Assembly (NCBI GenBank): GCA_021397835.1 | Contig: JAJFZO010000747.1 | Span: 64,501 to 128,500, forward strand | Source: Moringa oleifera | Lineage: Eukaryota; Streptophyta; Magnoliopsida; Brassicales; Moringaceae | Direction of reading: 5' to 3' | DNA: 64,000 nucleotides | Part shown: in pieces, positions 1-11,904 of the stretch | How the letters are laid out: each line of letters starts with the position of its first letter | Numbering within the stretch: the stretch's first letter is position 1 | The notes under the pieces: generated by a model | Database searches by the model: none | What the model was told of the DNA's origin: nothing | The model's input: only the letters and a program-made list of their open reading frames with translations | Position numbers and translations under genes: made by a program

Positions 1-320
1 TCCCCCTACCAATTAATTTTTTCCCTTCCCTGTAGGTTTTGAAGCAAACTGAGTGATGAAGTTCTTCAATTTTCTTTTTCACATTTCCTTTCCTTATAAA
101 GGATCTTGAGATTGAAATTTTCATGATGTATAAGGTTTATTGTGTGGATAATTTGCAATATTTTATGTGATTATTATTTCCATTGTCAGGTAAAATTTTG
201 CTAGCTTCTTTTTCAAACTGATAATTGAAATTACCTTTTCTTTTTTTTATTTTTCTTTTTCTTTTTCTTTTTTTTTGCATATAATGATTCCATTCTCTGA
301 TGCTTATATTTCCCTTTCAG

Positions 321-725
321 ATTCGACTTCAACTTGAAACACTCTTGGCAGAGAAAGCTCGACTGGCTCATGAGAATTCAATCTATGCACGTGAGAATCG
401 TTTCCTAAGGGAGGTTGTTGAATACCATCAACTCACCATGCAGGATGTTATATATTTGGATGAGGGAACCGAAGAAGTTACTGAAGTTTATCCAATTACA
501 GTATCCTGTGTCTCCAATCCACACTTCAGCCCTGACACATCATCTCTTCCCCTGCCCTCATCACGACCCCCTGAGGGTTCCATTAACACGAGTCTGAAAG
601 TGACACCGGATATATCTTCTCACCCCTTGCTATCAGAGGTTTCCCAAATTGTTGCTCCACCAAGTTTCCATCCCTCCAATATGATGGCACCGGGTACAAA
701 AAGACACCCCAATCCTTCTGTTTGA
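321..725 (+). CDS. C-terminal exon of an unidentified coiled-coil protein (partial)
   Basis: This is the last coding exon of a gene whose upstream part lies outside the window. A pyrimidine-rich tract and an AG at 319-320 form the acceptor, and the frame stays open to a TGA at 723-725, giving about 134 residues. The first 50 or so residues are rich in Leu, Glu, Ala and Arg with heptad-like spacing ([15 protein letters not shown], then [12 protein letters not shown]), which suggests a coiled coil. The rest is low-complexity Ser/Pro-rich sequence and looks disordered. I do not recognise the family well enough to give a function. The ATG at 300 is probably intronic, because it lies upstream of the acceptor. 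The coiled-coil part reads as real coding sequence; the exact gene identity is unknown. Confidence 0.7.
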   Translation: MRLQLETLLAEKARLAHENSIYARENRFLREVVEYHQLTMQDVIYLDEGTEEVTEVYPITVSCVSNPHFSPDTSSLPLPSSRPPEGSINTSLKVTPDISSHPLLSEVSQIVAPPSFHPSNMMAPGTKRHPNPSV

Positions 726-2435
726 GGAGCATTATTCGATGTCACGTCTATTCTACTAAATATTGGCAACTGGTTCCCCCTTGCTTGGCTGATATGACCT
801 CTTTTGTATCCTTCATTATGTGTTTAAGAACTTTAACTCATCATGAAGTAAAATGTATGATATTATGCTGATCAGTTGTTCTTAAGAACTTGATTGAAGG
901 CTTTATACACCAGGGTACAAAAGTTAGCTGTTAATGCAGGTTACTTATGGTTTTCTCAAATCCCCAAGGAATATATGCTGTTTTATACCCAATCTTGAAT
1001 TTGTAATTCAAAGAGTGGGTCTTTCTTTCTGTCTTCTTTTCCTCTTTTGGGTATAAGAACAGAAGGGACAAAGAAGATGACTAATGCTGGATATTCCAAT
1101 GGTGGTACATGTGGAGGAAGATGCGGATGTGTTTGAGTTCTGCATCATTTCCTACTCGAGACACTCCGTCATTATATGGTAGACAAGTGACTCAACCACT
1201 GGACATTCATAGTAGATTGGCTAGTATGTAATCATAAACATGGAGATGCCCTATTTTAATAATTATGAGGTTGCCCACATGGGCTTCTTGTAATCCACAC
1301 ATTGTTGTCTCCGGGCCAACCGTGCACTGCCCTGTACTCTCCCGAGGAATCCTATGTTGAGATTTCACTCATAGCTTAATGAGATTTAACTTTCAACATT
1401 TGTGTAGTAGCCATCTTTATACATGCTTGTCTCGTTAGATAATGTAGATATGAAAAGCCGTGGCGCCCGTCCAAGATGGGAGCAGTCCCTCCTGCAGCCT
1501 GAGATCCTCCTTGCCATGAAATAAGAATGGCCGGCAGCAGTTAAGTAACAGGTTGTTGGGGGAGTTGCTGGTCCTCTTTGTAAATGCTTCTGTAAAATAG
1601 AACATGACAGAGACAGAGAGATTGGTATGCAACTGTTGACAAATAAAGATTAGCTTCGCTGATCCTAACTCTTTCCTTCATGTGGCAACATATATGAAGA
1701 TAATTAATTAATCAGCATTCAATGTCATATAGCCAACAAATATGAAGAACAGAAAAAAAAAAGAGATAGAAGTGATGGTTTGTTCTCAAAGAGGAGAAGG
1801 GCTTTCGAGGGGGATGGTAATTCATCACTGGCTAACGCATACAGCAGAGTTATGGACAGATCCTCTGGTGGTATTTCCACCCTTCCAAATTTGGATGCGA
1901 ATATTCAGAGATAATGTAGCACGCGCTGAGATGCGAGAGTGGTTAACCATTTACGCAAAATGGCGCTGTCGCTGCCACACTCAAGTGTGTCAATCTACAG
2001 GCTTTGCAGCATGCCATATTGGCATTTTAACTATGGAGAATAAGAGAACCACAAACTTCTGCCTGTTTTTCCATTCCTCTTTCCTGAGTTTTAGCTCTCT
2101 CTCTCTCTGTGACACAAACCCCACGTAAACATGGAGAAGTTTGATCAAGGCAGGCCAGGCCAACAAGGCACCGTTTAAACCTCCGTCACCATATTTAAAC
2201 CCCACCATTTATTACTTTCATCGGTACAAAATATAGTGTAACAATAAAAAGGAAACCCCAACACTCTCAACATTCTTCTTCTTTCTGGCCATTATTTCTT
2301 TTTCCTTGGCCGGTTGATCTGGTTCCCTTAACAAAGCCTTTTCAGCTTCTTCCTCTTGCAACCTTTTTTCCATCCTTAATTTTCCACCTTCTTCTAATTA
2401 TTGTGCCTAGTTTTTCTTCTTTCTGTAAAAAGTTC
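726..2435. other. Intergenic: 3' UTR of the first gene, then promoter and leader of the KH gene
   Basis: No convincing long gene is seen. The proximal part should be the 3' UTR of the upstream gene. A 19-codon cysteine-rich micro-ORF sits at 1077-1136 (see findings). A TATTTAAA-type TATA box near 2190 precedes a pyrimidine-rich stretch (about 2270-2430) that looks like the 5' leader of the KH gene. The open frame at 1742-2128 has no coding character. Confidence 0.5.
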
Positions 2436-5400
2436 ATGTCAGGTTTATATACTCGCAAGTTCCCTCCTTCTAGAGCTCCATCTCCTCAAATACGGACCAT
2501 CGCTGATTCTGACAGGTATGTGCTATACAACTTTAAAAAGAAGAAGAGAACTAACACTTGTTAATAGTTTATGATGATTCTATAGCTCTGATTGATGTCT
2601 CTTTGCTGCCTTAATTTCCTTTCTTCTTCTTCTTCTCCTTTATAAAAAAAAAAACTGTAGCCGTCAGTATTTGACAGAGCTGTTGGCAGAATATCATAAG
2701 CTTGGACCTTTCCTGCAAGTCCTCCCTATATGCAGCCGACTCCTCAATCAAGGTTTTGTGTTTTGCCTTGAATCTTGAACTGAAATTATCATTGACTCGA
2801 TTCTATCAAATTTTTATTCTTCTCTTTTATTCAGGCCCTAAAGAATAGTTTGAATTGCATTTAAGTGAACTGTGGATTGGTATATGGTCTTTGACCTTTG
2901 ATGCAACCAAACTTCCAAGTTAGTTTGCCCATCAACCATCTCACCAAGCTTATGTAGTGTTTGAACAAAATTTCCAAAGCACAGTAGACATGGTTTTCAC
3001 TCACAACTTCTTGATGCTTTCGATATATGAGTTGAAGATAAACAGAAGAATTAGCAAACGATGTTTTTAAAAAATGGTGACCCTAGTTTGTGCTGAGATG
3101 AGTCATACTTCTGGTTAGTGGCAGTAGGAGACAAGATGCTTGTTAGCATCTTGGACCAACAAGGGGTTGTGACTTTGGGTCCTTACATCTACAAATGGCA
3201 ACCTTTGGTATAATGTTATGTTTCATTCTTCTGGAATGAAAAGTTTGTCTGACAGTGGCAGTTGGCATTCCATAGTTTGAGGGTGCTTCAGATAAATGTA
3301 AGTTCTAATTTTTAATCTCTAAGACTGTTCGCCATCTTCTAAAAGCACTTAAAAGTAGGTGCTAGAAATAAGAATGGCTTATTTGTGCATATGGTACAAA
3401 CTTCATTTTATCAAGTAGTGTCTATCAGTTTACTTTTTAACTCTGTATTCCCTAAAAATTTTGTTGCCACTGGTATGTCATCTATATTATTCCTTTTCTG
3501 ATACAAGTATGTCTTCTATACTACTTGCACAATTCTTAACTATAACTAGATAAGTTCACTGTGGAAACTGTTCTGCATTCCACATTGTGTATTTTACCAT
3601 TCTAACTATACTGATTGAGAAAATCTTACACAGAGATACTTCAGGTATCTGGAATGAGTCCCAATCAAGGTTTTAGTGATTTTGACAGACAGTATCATGG
3701 AAGTCCTACTCCTGGCCCTATGATTTCCTCTGACGTTACACCAAACAATAGTGGAATGAGCTTCAATTTCTGGAATGGCCTGATACATGAGGTAAGTACA
3801 TTGACATTATTATGTTCAATTTAGCATCCTCTCTGTGTCCATTGAATCCTTCCAACCAACAAATGCATATCATTCTCTTTCTCAATAGCTCCTGCTGGAT
3901 TAAATTTAGTACATGTGAGCTTGCATATACGATTTGTGTAACTACCTAAATAAGATGATGGGAACAAGAACGTTGGAGATGTACAAGACACGCGATACCA
4001 TCTGTTACCAATGATACACATGGCCAGCAAGATTCCATGTCTTGGAGCTAGACTCCGTGATGCAAATGTGTCTGGTTTCAGTTATAGGCTCATATTCTAT
4101 GAGTTCCTATTTATCACATTAACTGGTATAGTACTCATCTGACAAGTGACAAACTGCAGTAACAAGCTTGCATGTCATACTAAAAAAGATATGAGAACCC
4201 AAAGTTCATGCTGTTTTAGTTAAAATTCATCCAGTTGTATGCTGTGAGTCTTCATAGGAGTCATTGATATGCATGTTTAAAACACCTTTAGTTAAAAGTT
4301 TAAGCTGTTAGGTCATGAAGCCAAACCCCATTTCCAATATCAATCTTCTTCCCTTCATGATTCTTTCTAATGCGGAACAACTGATAGAAGTGAGCTATTG
4401 AATCATAAGTTTAAGCTGCTTGTACAGTCCTAAGATACTAGATTCATTATGTGCCAGACAGCAGGAGGACAACAGGTCATGGATATGGATTGGCAAGTAT
4501 CAACACTGACTCCAAATTCATGCATTGTGAAGAAAATACTCAGGTTGGAGATTCCTGTTGATTCTTATCCAAATGTAAGTTCTGCCCAACAATTTTGGAT
4601 TTCATCATGTGAAAAGTTGATGTTTCTTTTGAGTTCTTTTATGCAATGTAAGACCTTGGTACTAAAACTTTCATTTTCTGCTCTGGAATTTAGTTCAATT
4701 TTGTTGGCCGGCTTCTAGGACCCAGGGGTAACTCGCTGAAGAGAGTGGAAGCTTCTACAGGATGTCGTATCTATATCAGAGGAAAGGGTTCGATAAAAGA
4801 TCCAGAAAAGGTGAGAGACTTCTTTTCAATTTTGTTGATTGAAGACTTGGGAGTTTTTTCAAACCAATTCATTTCTGTTGCAACACTTGCATCTCTCTCC
4901 ATCCAAAATTTGCAGTATATTTGCTTCACATTCTTTTCTTGTGGGTTCTATATACTGCCCTCCATTTCCTCCCTGACAGTTTTGGTTGGCTTTTACTCTT
5001 TTCACTCTCAAGGAGGGGTCTTTAAGGGGAAGACCAGGTTATGAGCATCTGAATGAACCATTGCACATCGTAATTGAGGCCGAATTCCCAGTCAATGTTG
5101 TTGATATTAGATTGAGGCAAGCTCAGGAAACCATAAAAGAGTTGCTGAAGCCTGTGGTATTGGTTCTAACCTCAGTGCTTTCTCCACTGTTATTTTGGAA
5201 TTTTTAATGCTTTTATAGCATGTTTTATTTATATAAGATGCGTATGTTGTACAGACATGGTTAATTATCAATGTCTTGTTGAGGCATTTTTCACTACTCC
5301 TGGTACTTTTTTGAGCTCCTTCACAATCCTAGTGGTAAGAGCCATCATAACAGGGTTGGACTTGCACAGTTCTGATGTCTTCGATCATGTTGTTTCATGT

Positions 5401-5807
5401 TATCCTTGTCATCTAAGTCTTTCTGCCCGCATTTTAATAAATAATAGGCACAAGGTGAAATTTGTGAAATGGGGTGTACTCTGGTTAGAATGTTTTCAGG
5501 TAGAGAGGAGAGAGAGACAGGTTCTCATCCCTAATCCTTTGTCATGCATGGAAAATGCCATTCATTTACCATTTTTATGGAATTGTGAAAGAATCTCTCG
5601 GTTGTCTTTACCTAGTATCTACTCTCTAGTACTAATTTTCTTCCATCTTTCACTTTGTAGGATGAGTCACAGGACTTGTATAAGAGGCAGCAATTGAGAG
5701 AACTTGCTATGCTGAACTGTAATTCAAGAGAAGAGAGTCCTCAACCCAGTGGTAGCACCAGTGCTTTCAATTCCAATGGGATGAAGCGCACCAAAACTAC
5801 TGAATAG
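2436..5807 (+). CDS. STAR/quaking-like KH domain RNA-binding protein
   Basis: Seven coding exons join in frame: 2436-2515, 2661-2752, 3634-3791, 4458-4574, 4694-4810, 5013-5156 and 5661-5807 (855 nt, 284 aa). The N-terminus (MSGLYTRK, then [16 protein letters not shown]) and a short conserved block ([11 protein letters not shown]) match the plant family of At2g38610, At3g08620 and At5g56140. A single extended KH domain spans about residues 138-240, with the GxxG loop in LLGPRGNS and a following [15 protein letters not shown] block. The C-terminal tail is Ser/Pro-rich. Family knowledge: these proteins bind single-stranded RNA and act in RNA processing, splicing or stability; the plant members are related to animal Quaking/SF1. 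The start is the only ATG giving the conserved N-terminus. All introns are GT-AG. Family assignment is secure; the particular RNA targets are unknown. Confidence 0.93.
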
Positions 5808-6630
5808 TGATTCAAGTTATTGTTTCTCCTTGGAGCTTCCTCTTCAACCCATTGTGAACATTCTTCCCATTGGTGACCTCATTAGGTGTTTCTCAGTTTA
5901 GTATGGGGTATACATGGGGAGGGCTTGTGGCAGCTTGCTGATGAGTTTCAACTGGAGGTTTTCTTTAGAAATTATAAACATTAACAGTAGGGATGATACA
6001 GAAATTCTTTTGTTACAGCTTTTGTGAATACAGTTGCCTGCCATTGTAAAAGTAGAATCTTATTAAATATATTCTGTAATTAAAGTCGATTTTCCTGTGT
6101 GGAACATAGATACTGTTTATCATCACTAAAAGGATGAATAAGTTGTATTTGCAGGACTAGTTTGTGGCCTTGATTAAGTTGTATTGAGCGGGTGAAGGTA
6201 GCACGTTAACTAATCTTCATGTTTTCATTGAGCTAAGAAATCAATTACCCTGCAGTTCCAGTATGGATAATGCCATTATGGAGCTAATGGGGTATTTCTT
6301 GCTCAAAGTTTTAGGTTGAATTGAATGAGAATAAGAATCAAAGTGGTGGTGGTGGCAAGTGATTTTGATTTAAGGGCCAGCCAAAAATGTCAAATTCCTG
6401 AATAGAAAGTAAAAAAGTGGAAAAGGGCTTAGAGAATTAGGCCAGCTTTTACTGGAAGTGGGCCTAACCCGAATGGGCCATTGGGCATTAAGAGTTGAAG
6501 GTAGGGCTATACTTCCGCCAGAAAAGGAAGAGGGACTTATTTTGCTCCCAGTCAATCCTCGATCGGAGTCCTAAGGGGGGGGATATAGAGGGAAAGAGCG
6601 AGAAAGTTAGAGAGAGAGAGAGAGAGGGAG
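5808..6630. other. Intergenic: KH gene 3' UTR and QCR8 promoter/leader
   Basis: This holds the KH gene 3' UTR, then the QCR8 promoter. Site II motifs are at 6459-6464 and 6474-6479. An AG-rich leader with a GA microsatellite at about 6611-6628 leads directly into the QCR8 start codon. Confidence 0.55.
6459..6487 (+). promoter_or_regulatory. Clustered site II (TGGGCC/TGGGCA) elements of the QCR8 promoter
   Basis: TGGGCC occurs at 6459-6464 and 6474-6479, and TGGGCA follows at 6482-6487, about 150 bp before the start codon. Family knowledge: TGGGCC/T site II elements bind TCP factors and are enriched in promoters of nuclear genes for mitochondrial respiratory subunits and ribosomal proteins. 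Their position here fits QCR8. Function is inferred from motif and location only. Confidence 0.55.
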
Positions 6631-7820
6631 ATGGGGAAACAACCCGTGAGGATGAAGGCAGTGGTTTACGCGCTGTCACCGTTCCAGCAGAAGATCATGA
6701 CGGGGCTATGGAAGGATCTTCCAGGCAAGATCCACCACAAGGTCTCTGAGAACTGGCTTAGCGCCACTCTCCTTCTCACCCCGCTCGTCGGCACCTACAC
6801 GTACCTTTTCTCCTCCCTTTTCTTTCTTTTGCCTTGATATTCATTCGCTTGCTAAATTTGGTTGCTTTAGATTCTGATTTGCCCCCTCCTCTCGGTGTTT
6901 TATTCGTGGATCCAGAGCGGTGACACTTGGCTTTACTCCTGTAATCATATTTCTCGGATTCGATAGCACATTGAAACTATTGCTTTCTTCTTTTGCTTTA
7001 AAAAAAACTATATTTGAGACGAAAATTGATTTTGCACCACGGAGATATGATTAATCAAATGACTATTTCTGTGTTTTCTCTTTATGCCTATGATTTGATA
7101 CTTATTTTTGTTTCTCTTGTCCGAGTTCCTGCTTGATAAGAAGACTATGGAATAAGGAAACTTAACAAAAACAATAATTTGATGTCTTATGTTCATTAGG
7201 GGGTACTTACTCCTTATTCTCGTATTTATGTGGGTTTCATATAAAGGAGAGGAAGGGGTTATCATTTAGGTCTTCCGAAAAACTACTCCATTTACAGCAT
7301 ATAAATCAGTAAATAATTCTGAGACTGGTCAGGAAAGTGGGTTCTGTTGTGCTTGTGTAAACAAAAAATCCTTCTATTTTTTTTTCTTTTTAATCAGAAA
7401 CAATTAAAAAAATTACATGTTTTAGGTACATGGCACCAAGGGTTCAAGTGTTGTTAGCCTTTGAAGGACAGGATTGCTATAAAATCTAAAAAATCTCTTA
7501 TCATTTACAAAACAGTTGCCAGACCACCATTTTAAGAGGCATGCCCAATAATCCCTAAGCATCCCAACTGGTGTCTCAATTCCCTCAAAAGCCTGCCTAT
7601 TTCTTTTAGGCCATGCGGTCCAAAAAATCATCCTAATTTTCAACAACAAAAAACCTTTATCAGCTAGCATGTGAGACTGCATCTTTTGTCATTGATGAAT
7701 AGCCTTTCTGCCTAAGCTTCTTCATGGGTTTAAGCTAATTTATGTGCCTCATTCTTGTGTAATTGCTGCAGGTATGTCCAGCAGTACAAGGAAAAGGAGA
7801 AGTTGGCACACCGATACTGA
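6631..7820 (+). CDS. QCR8: Cytochrome b-c1 complex subunit 8 (QCR8)
   Basis: Two exons, 6631-6800 and 7772-7820, encode 72 aa, the usual length of the plant protein. The start MGKQPVRMKAVVYALSPF and the block QKIMTGLWKDLP followed by HHKVSENW closely match plant ubiquinol-cytochrome c reductase subunit 8 as I remember it. One membrane-spanning helix covers about residues 42-60 (SATLLLTPLVGTY). The protein is a small inner-membrane subunit of respiratory complex III that packs against cytochrome b. The intron (971 bp, GT-AG) splits a Thr codon near the end, and the last exon adds YVQQYKEKEKLAHRY. There is no cleavable presequence, as is normal for this subunit. Site II elements and a GA repeat precede it. 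Confidence 0.95.
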
Positions 7821-8866
7821 AACAATCCATTTAGCGAAGTGATGTTTAATTCAGTTCTAGATCCTGTATTTTTCTTTTTCTACATGCAAATAAGCTGAGT
7901 GTTATGGGATCAGCTGCATATGAGTCATTGAAAGTGTGGAATCTTTTTTCTTGGCTAGACAAAAGAAATTTCAACTTTATTTTTAACCTCAGTTTTAAAT
8001 TGATACTGTACTGGCTCCTTTGAGATTTAATGGGCATTGTTTGCCAGGAATGAATTTCTTGTGGCTATGAATTTTAGCTGATGTCTAAAGGTACTGATTT
8101 GGGTTCCATTGTGGTGAATCAATCGTAAGTTGAAGGTGCCCATTGATACAACTTATATTCAACTTTGTTATGTGGGATGACATACTTTACATTGTTTTGT
8201 GCCACCAAATTCCATACTAGTCCTTGTAATTTCTTGTGTGGGATTATTTTGGCCCGAAAAGTTGTGGATTTGCTGCTGTTCCATTAGAGTCGGACATATA
8301 TGGCTATTATTGCTGATTTCTGAAGTATGAAGGCTCGCACTGCATGAATCATGAATGGTTTTTTGTAAAAGATGAAATTGGGCGTTTGAAAATGAAGCTA
8401 AGCATGACAAGACTGTGATTGCCGACATGGTAGGATCTGTAGGATTTTTTTATTGCAGTGGGAAAGGCATGGGTAATATATCTCAGAAGGAAATACAATG
8501 TTGAACTGTATTTGTTATGCCAATTAACTGCCCATGTAAATCTGACAGATTTGGGGCCTCTCCTAACCGCAAAACAATTTGGATGTAGGTCCTTGTGACA
8601 TTTAGCCGAAGGGAAAAGTGCCATTCTCTAGTTCTTAGGTTTTTTTTTTTTTGGGAACCCAGAAAATGAATTCTAAATTGGGTAAGAGCCTGAGAGGAGG
8701 GTAACGGGCACGTTAGTATTAGAACTGGTTGAAAAGTGATCTGGCCCTCTCAGAGTGCAAATTACTTTAGGTACATTGGTAGGCTGTTGAAGCTGGTTGA
8801 ATCTTGTCATTGAAATCGAAGCCCAGCAGCTAGCACAAAAATCAAGCACCCTAATCAAAGGAGTAA

Positions 8867-8893
8867 TGGGCTATTGCCTGTGGTCATTGGGCC
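8867..8893 (+). promoter_or_regulatory. Site II motifs upstream of the intact B3 gene
   Basis: TGGGCT at 8867-8872 and TGGGCC at 8888-8893 lie just upstream of the leader of the B3 gene. Both are retained in the duplicated copy at 12086-12091 and 12106-12111. A regulatory role is inferred from the motif class. Confidence 0.4.
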
Positions 8894-9116
8894 TGCGTGG
8901 CTGGATGGGGAGAGTGAAGGGAGCCCATTTTAAACTTTCCATTTTCTGAAAAGGCTATCGTGTATTTAAATGTGTAGAGAGAGAGAGAGAGAGAGAACCA
9001 GCCCACTGTGGGGCAGAGAAGGAGGAAATTTCGAAATTCAAGTGCGCGCCTTGTAAGGAAAGAGCTTCGTGGCTTCAGGCTGCCTATCCTGCTGGTTTGT
9101 GCCTTGGAGAATAGAG

Positions 9117-9538
9117 GTGAGTCTTCTTAAGTCATTTCTCAACTTAAGTTCTATTTTCTTCTGTTTCCTCCGTCTTCTCTGGTTGGCTTGGGAAATTTGA
9201 GGGTTTCCATAAAGGAAGAAAACCAACTTTATTTATCCAATTAATGATAATAACTACGATAATAGAAAAAGTCATGATTTTGATGCTATACATGAACTCC
9301 AAACCTCACTTCATTACTGATTCCCTTGGGATATTGATTAGTTAATTTTTCTCCAGGAAGGAAGTCTTCGGTTTTCTATGAAGGGATGCACAAATTATCT
9401 TATATTTCTTAAATAAAGGTGAAACTCACATATGATTTAAATGAACCGTAGTTTCTCTCTGTCCTTAATGGTAATATGTGTTCTTGTGCCTTGTCCTTCT
9501 CTCCTTGTTTTAAATGTAATTCATTCCAAAGTTTTCAG
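9117..9538 (+). other. Probable 5' UTR intron of the B3 gene
   Basis: A leader ending AATAGAG is followed by GTGAGT at 9117, and a TTTTCAG acceptor at 9537-9538 sits two bases before the start codon. The duplicated copy has the same layout (about 12327-12781). Inferred from splice consensus and conservation between copies, with no transcript evidence. Confidence 0.6.
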
Positions 9539-9540
9539 AC

Positions 9541-11509
9541 ATGGCGGATGTGTGCGTTACCAACAGTTATGAAGAATCTCGCAGGCGACGTTTAGAGGAA
9601 AACAGAAAAAGATTTGAGGTCAGTTGAGATTTAATGGGTTCTATCAGATGGGCAAAGAATATCAGTTGATGTATCCCTTTTGCTTATGGAGCCACAAGGG
9701 CGCTGCCTAGCTATTTACTCCATGTTTCTTTGATTCAAGGATCTAGGAATCGCCAAAATTTCCAAGAGTTTGGCCGACCTTTCCAACCCTGACAAAAGGT
9801 CCCAGGTAATGGTACTCCCCCACCAATCGTAAAACAATATTAGAATGGAAATCTATTTACTCATCTTGGTTGTATACTCTTGTTTCATGCCCAGCCACGC
9901 TCTTCAAAACCCAAACAGAAGACCATTTACACTTTGGAACCAAGACGCTCATCCCGTGCCCGTAACACTGTTTCTTATCGGGATGATGTGAGTACTCACT
10001 ACTCTGTCAGGAATTACATGCGATAATGTAAATATGCCTGAATTGTTGAAGATAGAGTCCCGTTTGAAGTTTTACTCGGTGGTGCTTCTAACACAGCTTT
10101 GAGAACATGAAAATTACTGCTGAAATCTTTAATTCTTTGTTGCTTGTTTGCACTACAGGTGGACATAGGCCTTCCACCTCTGCGGAAGAGGTCAAGATCA
10201 AATTCATCATCCTGGGCTAGGTGGACTAAAATCTTCTGTCACATACTATTACTTTTATTATGCCTCTCTATGATGTTAGTCATATAATTCTCTGTTTTCA
10301 GCTATGCTGCCCGGCCTGTGGATGAGTGCAGAACTGCTTCTTATGAAGAAAGGGCACAAGCATTTAAGGTTGCAGAGGTATTCCAAAGCAGTCTGCGAGA
10401 TGCAAATCCATCTTTTGTCAAATCAATGGTTCGCTCTCATGTTTACAGTTGCTTCTGGCTGGTGAGTCACATGGAGGGAAACTTTGTTTAGAAAGCTTCT
10501 TCTAGGCTTCCTTGTTCTCTAATCTGTCTGGGCTAAATTGCAAGGCACTTCCTACCAAGTTCTGTGAGGATCATCTTTCTAAAGCAACAACAGATATGGC
10601 ACTGGAGGATGAAAATGGCACAGAATATGGTGCTACTTACATTGGCAAAAGAACTGGGCTAAGTGGTGGCTGGAGAGGTTTTGCACTGGATCATAAGTTG
10701 GATGATGGTGATGCATTGGTGTTCGAGTTGATTCAACCAATGAGATTTAAGGTAGGCCACACACTACTGATGTTAACTGTGTAAGGGCCAACTTGCCCTT
10801 CCCTCTACCAGTTGCCTTATTTTTATGCTAAAGCATCTGTAAGGTACATTGCTCCAGTAACATACATACTCTTTAATTTGTTACATTTAGATTCAATTTG
10901 CTTCCATGAGCGTTCTCTTGACCTTTGTCATGTGATTTTCATCTTAACTTCATACATATAAAACCTTTTCGTTATTATCCTTGAGCTGCAACAACAAAAC
11001 TGTGTGCAGACTTTGTTGTATTTTGTCCTTCATATGTACTGAATCAGCTAGTTTTTCCTGCTTGATGTTGAAGGATAACCCTGTTAGTGGTGCATTGCTT
11101 CTGTGAACTAATTGTGTACTTTTATTGTCAATAGCCATCTAAAATCATTAAGCCCTAGCTATTTAATTTTTGTAAACTAATACAGCCCTCTGTATAAGTG
11201 GGTGTGTATTTGTTGAAATTTTGAACAGATGAGACAACAGAATATACTGTGCTGTCACTGCAGGTTTACATATTTAGAGCATCAGCTGATCCAATTGCAG
11301 AAGCTGCAACTAGAGGCCAAAATGAAGAAGTATTGGCTGCTGGTGCTAAAAAGAAAAACAAGGGCACTGTGAAGCCTGGCTTGCAATCAAGTCTGACCCA
11401 GAAGGAAGAGCAACCTATCAGTGTTCTGAGTGATGAAAAATCAGAGGGTGTTAAGCCAAGGAAAAATGATGGATCCATTGGTCAGAAGCTTCGGAACAAA
11501 GGTTCTTAA
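9541..11509 (+). CDS. B3 domain-containing protein, REM-type (At3g19184/At5g42700-like)
   Basis: Seven exons join in frame: 9541-9618, 9740-9805, 9895-9987, 10159-10220, 10302-10461, 10545-10751 and 11264-11509 (912 nt, 303 aa). The N-terminus (SYEESRRRRLEENRKRFE) and the basic block RKRSRSNSSS fit the plant group of At3g19184 and At5g42700. The B3 DNA-binding fold covers about residues 133-230. Visible landmarks are FVKSMVRSHVYSCFWL, LPTKFCEDHL, GWRGFALDHKLDDGDALVFEL and VYIFRA. The C-terminal 70 residues are Lys/Gln/Ser-rich and probably disordered. Family knowledge: B3 proteins are plant-specific DNA-binding proteins, and REM targets are mostly unknown. A second, broken copy lies 3.2 kb downstream. 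All introns are GT-AG and the start fits the conserved N-terminus. Confidence 0.9.
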
Positions 11510-11904
11510 AAATTGAAGAGGTAGATTTAGCCAGGGATAAAGGACAGTTCTGAATCTGCCAAATCCCAAAGAAAAGCACCCCTTGAGTTGTTTAGAAAGA
11601 CGTGCAAGGATGGGGAAACTTTTGCAGCATTCTTTTGGGAGGTGCTTGGAAATTTTGGACTAAGTCTAGCCGTTAGACGAAAAGGTGTACCCATTTTCTA
11701 AGTCTATTTATTCTCTTTCATTCTCTTTCTAATTTTGGTTATAAGAAAGGAAGTTAATGTTATATATAATTAGTAGGAAGGAGTGCCTCTCATCCATGAG
11801 TATAGTTAAATCTGTTTGCAAGTTTGGTAAACTCCATTGATCACTTCATTTACATAATAATTCTTAGTAGCCAATAATTCAATACCGATCCTTATCTGTC
11901 GATG

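Larger units (their letters stand above)
7821..9540. other. Intergenic: QCR8 3' UTR, then start of the duplicated B3 block
   Basis: No gene is seen apart from the leader of the B3 gene. From about 8.28 kb onward the sequence is repeated at about 11.90 kb, the upstream limit of the tandem duplication. Site II motifs lie at 8867-8872 and 8888-8893, and a GA microsatellite at about 8979-8996. Confidence 0.6.
8281..11700. repeat. Tandem segmental duplication, copy 1 (holds the intact B3 gene)
   Basis: Sequence from about 8.28 kb to 11.70 kb is repeated at about 11.90-14.79 kb in the same orientation. The match includes the upstream region (GGGCTATTGCCTGT at 8868 and 12087), the leader, all exons, the introns and the 3' flank (GTGCAAGGATGGGGAA at about 11.60 and 14.70 kb). 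Substitutions and indels are frequent, so the duplication is not recent. Edges are approximate, as they were judged by eye. Confidence 0.85.

Noticed and set aside
300..320. ATG at 300 as the start of the first gene
   Set aside because: It lies before a good splice acceptor, and the conserved part begins at 321.
1742..2128. 128-codon plus-strand open frame
   Set aside because: No family resemblance, odd composition, and it runs into the KH gene promoter region.
10512..10544. Possible earlier start of the B3 core exon
   Set aside because: The acceptor at 10543-10544 and the conserved frame place these bases in the intron.
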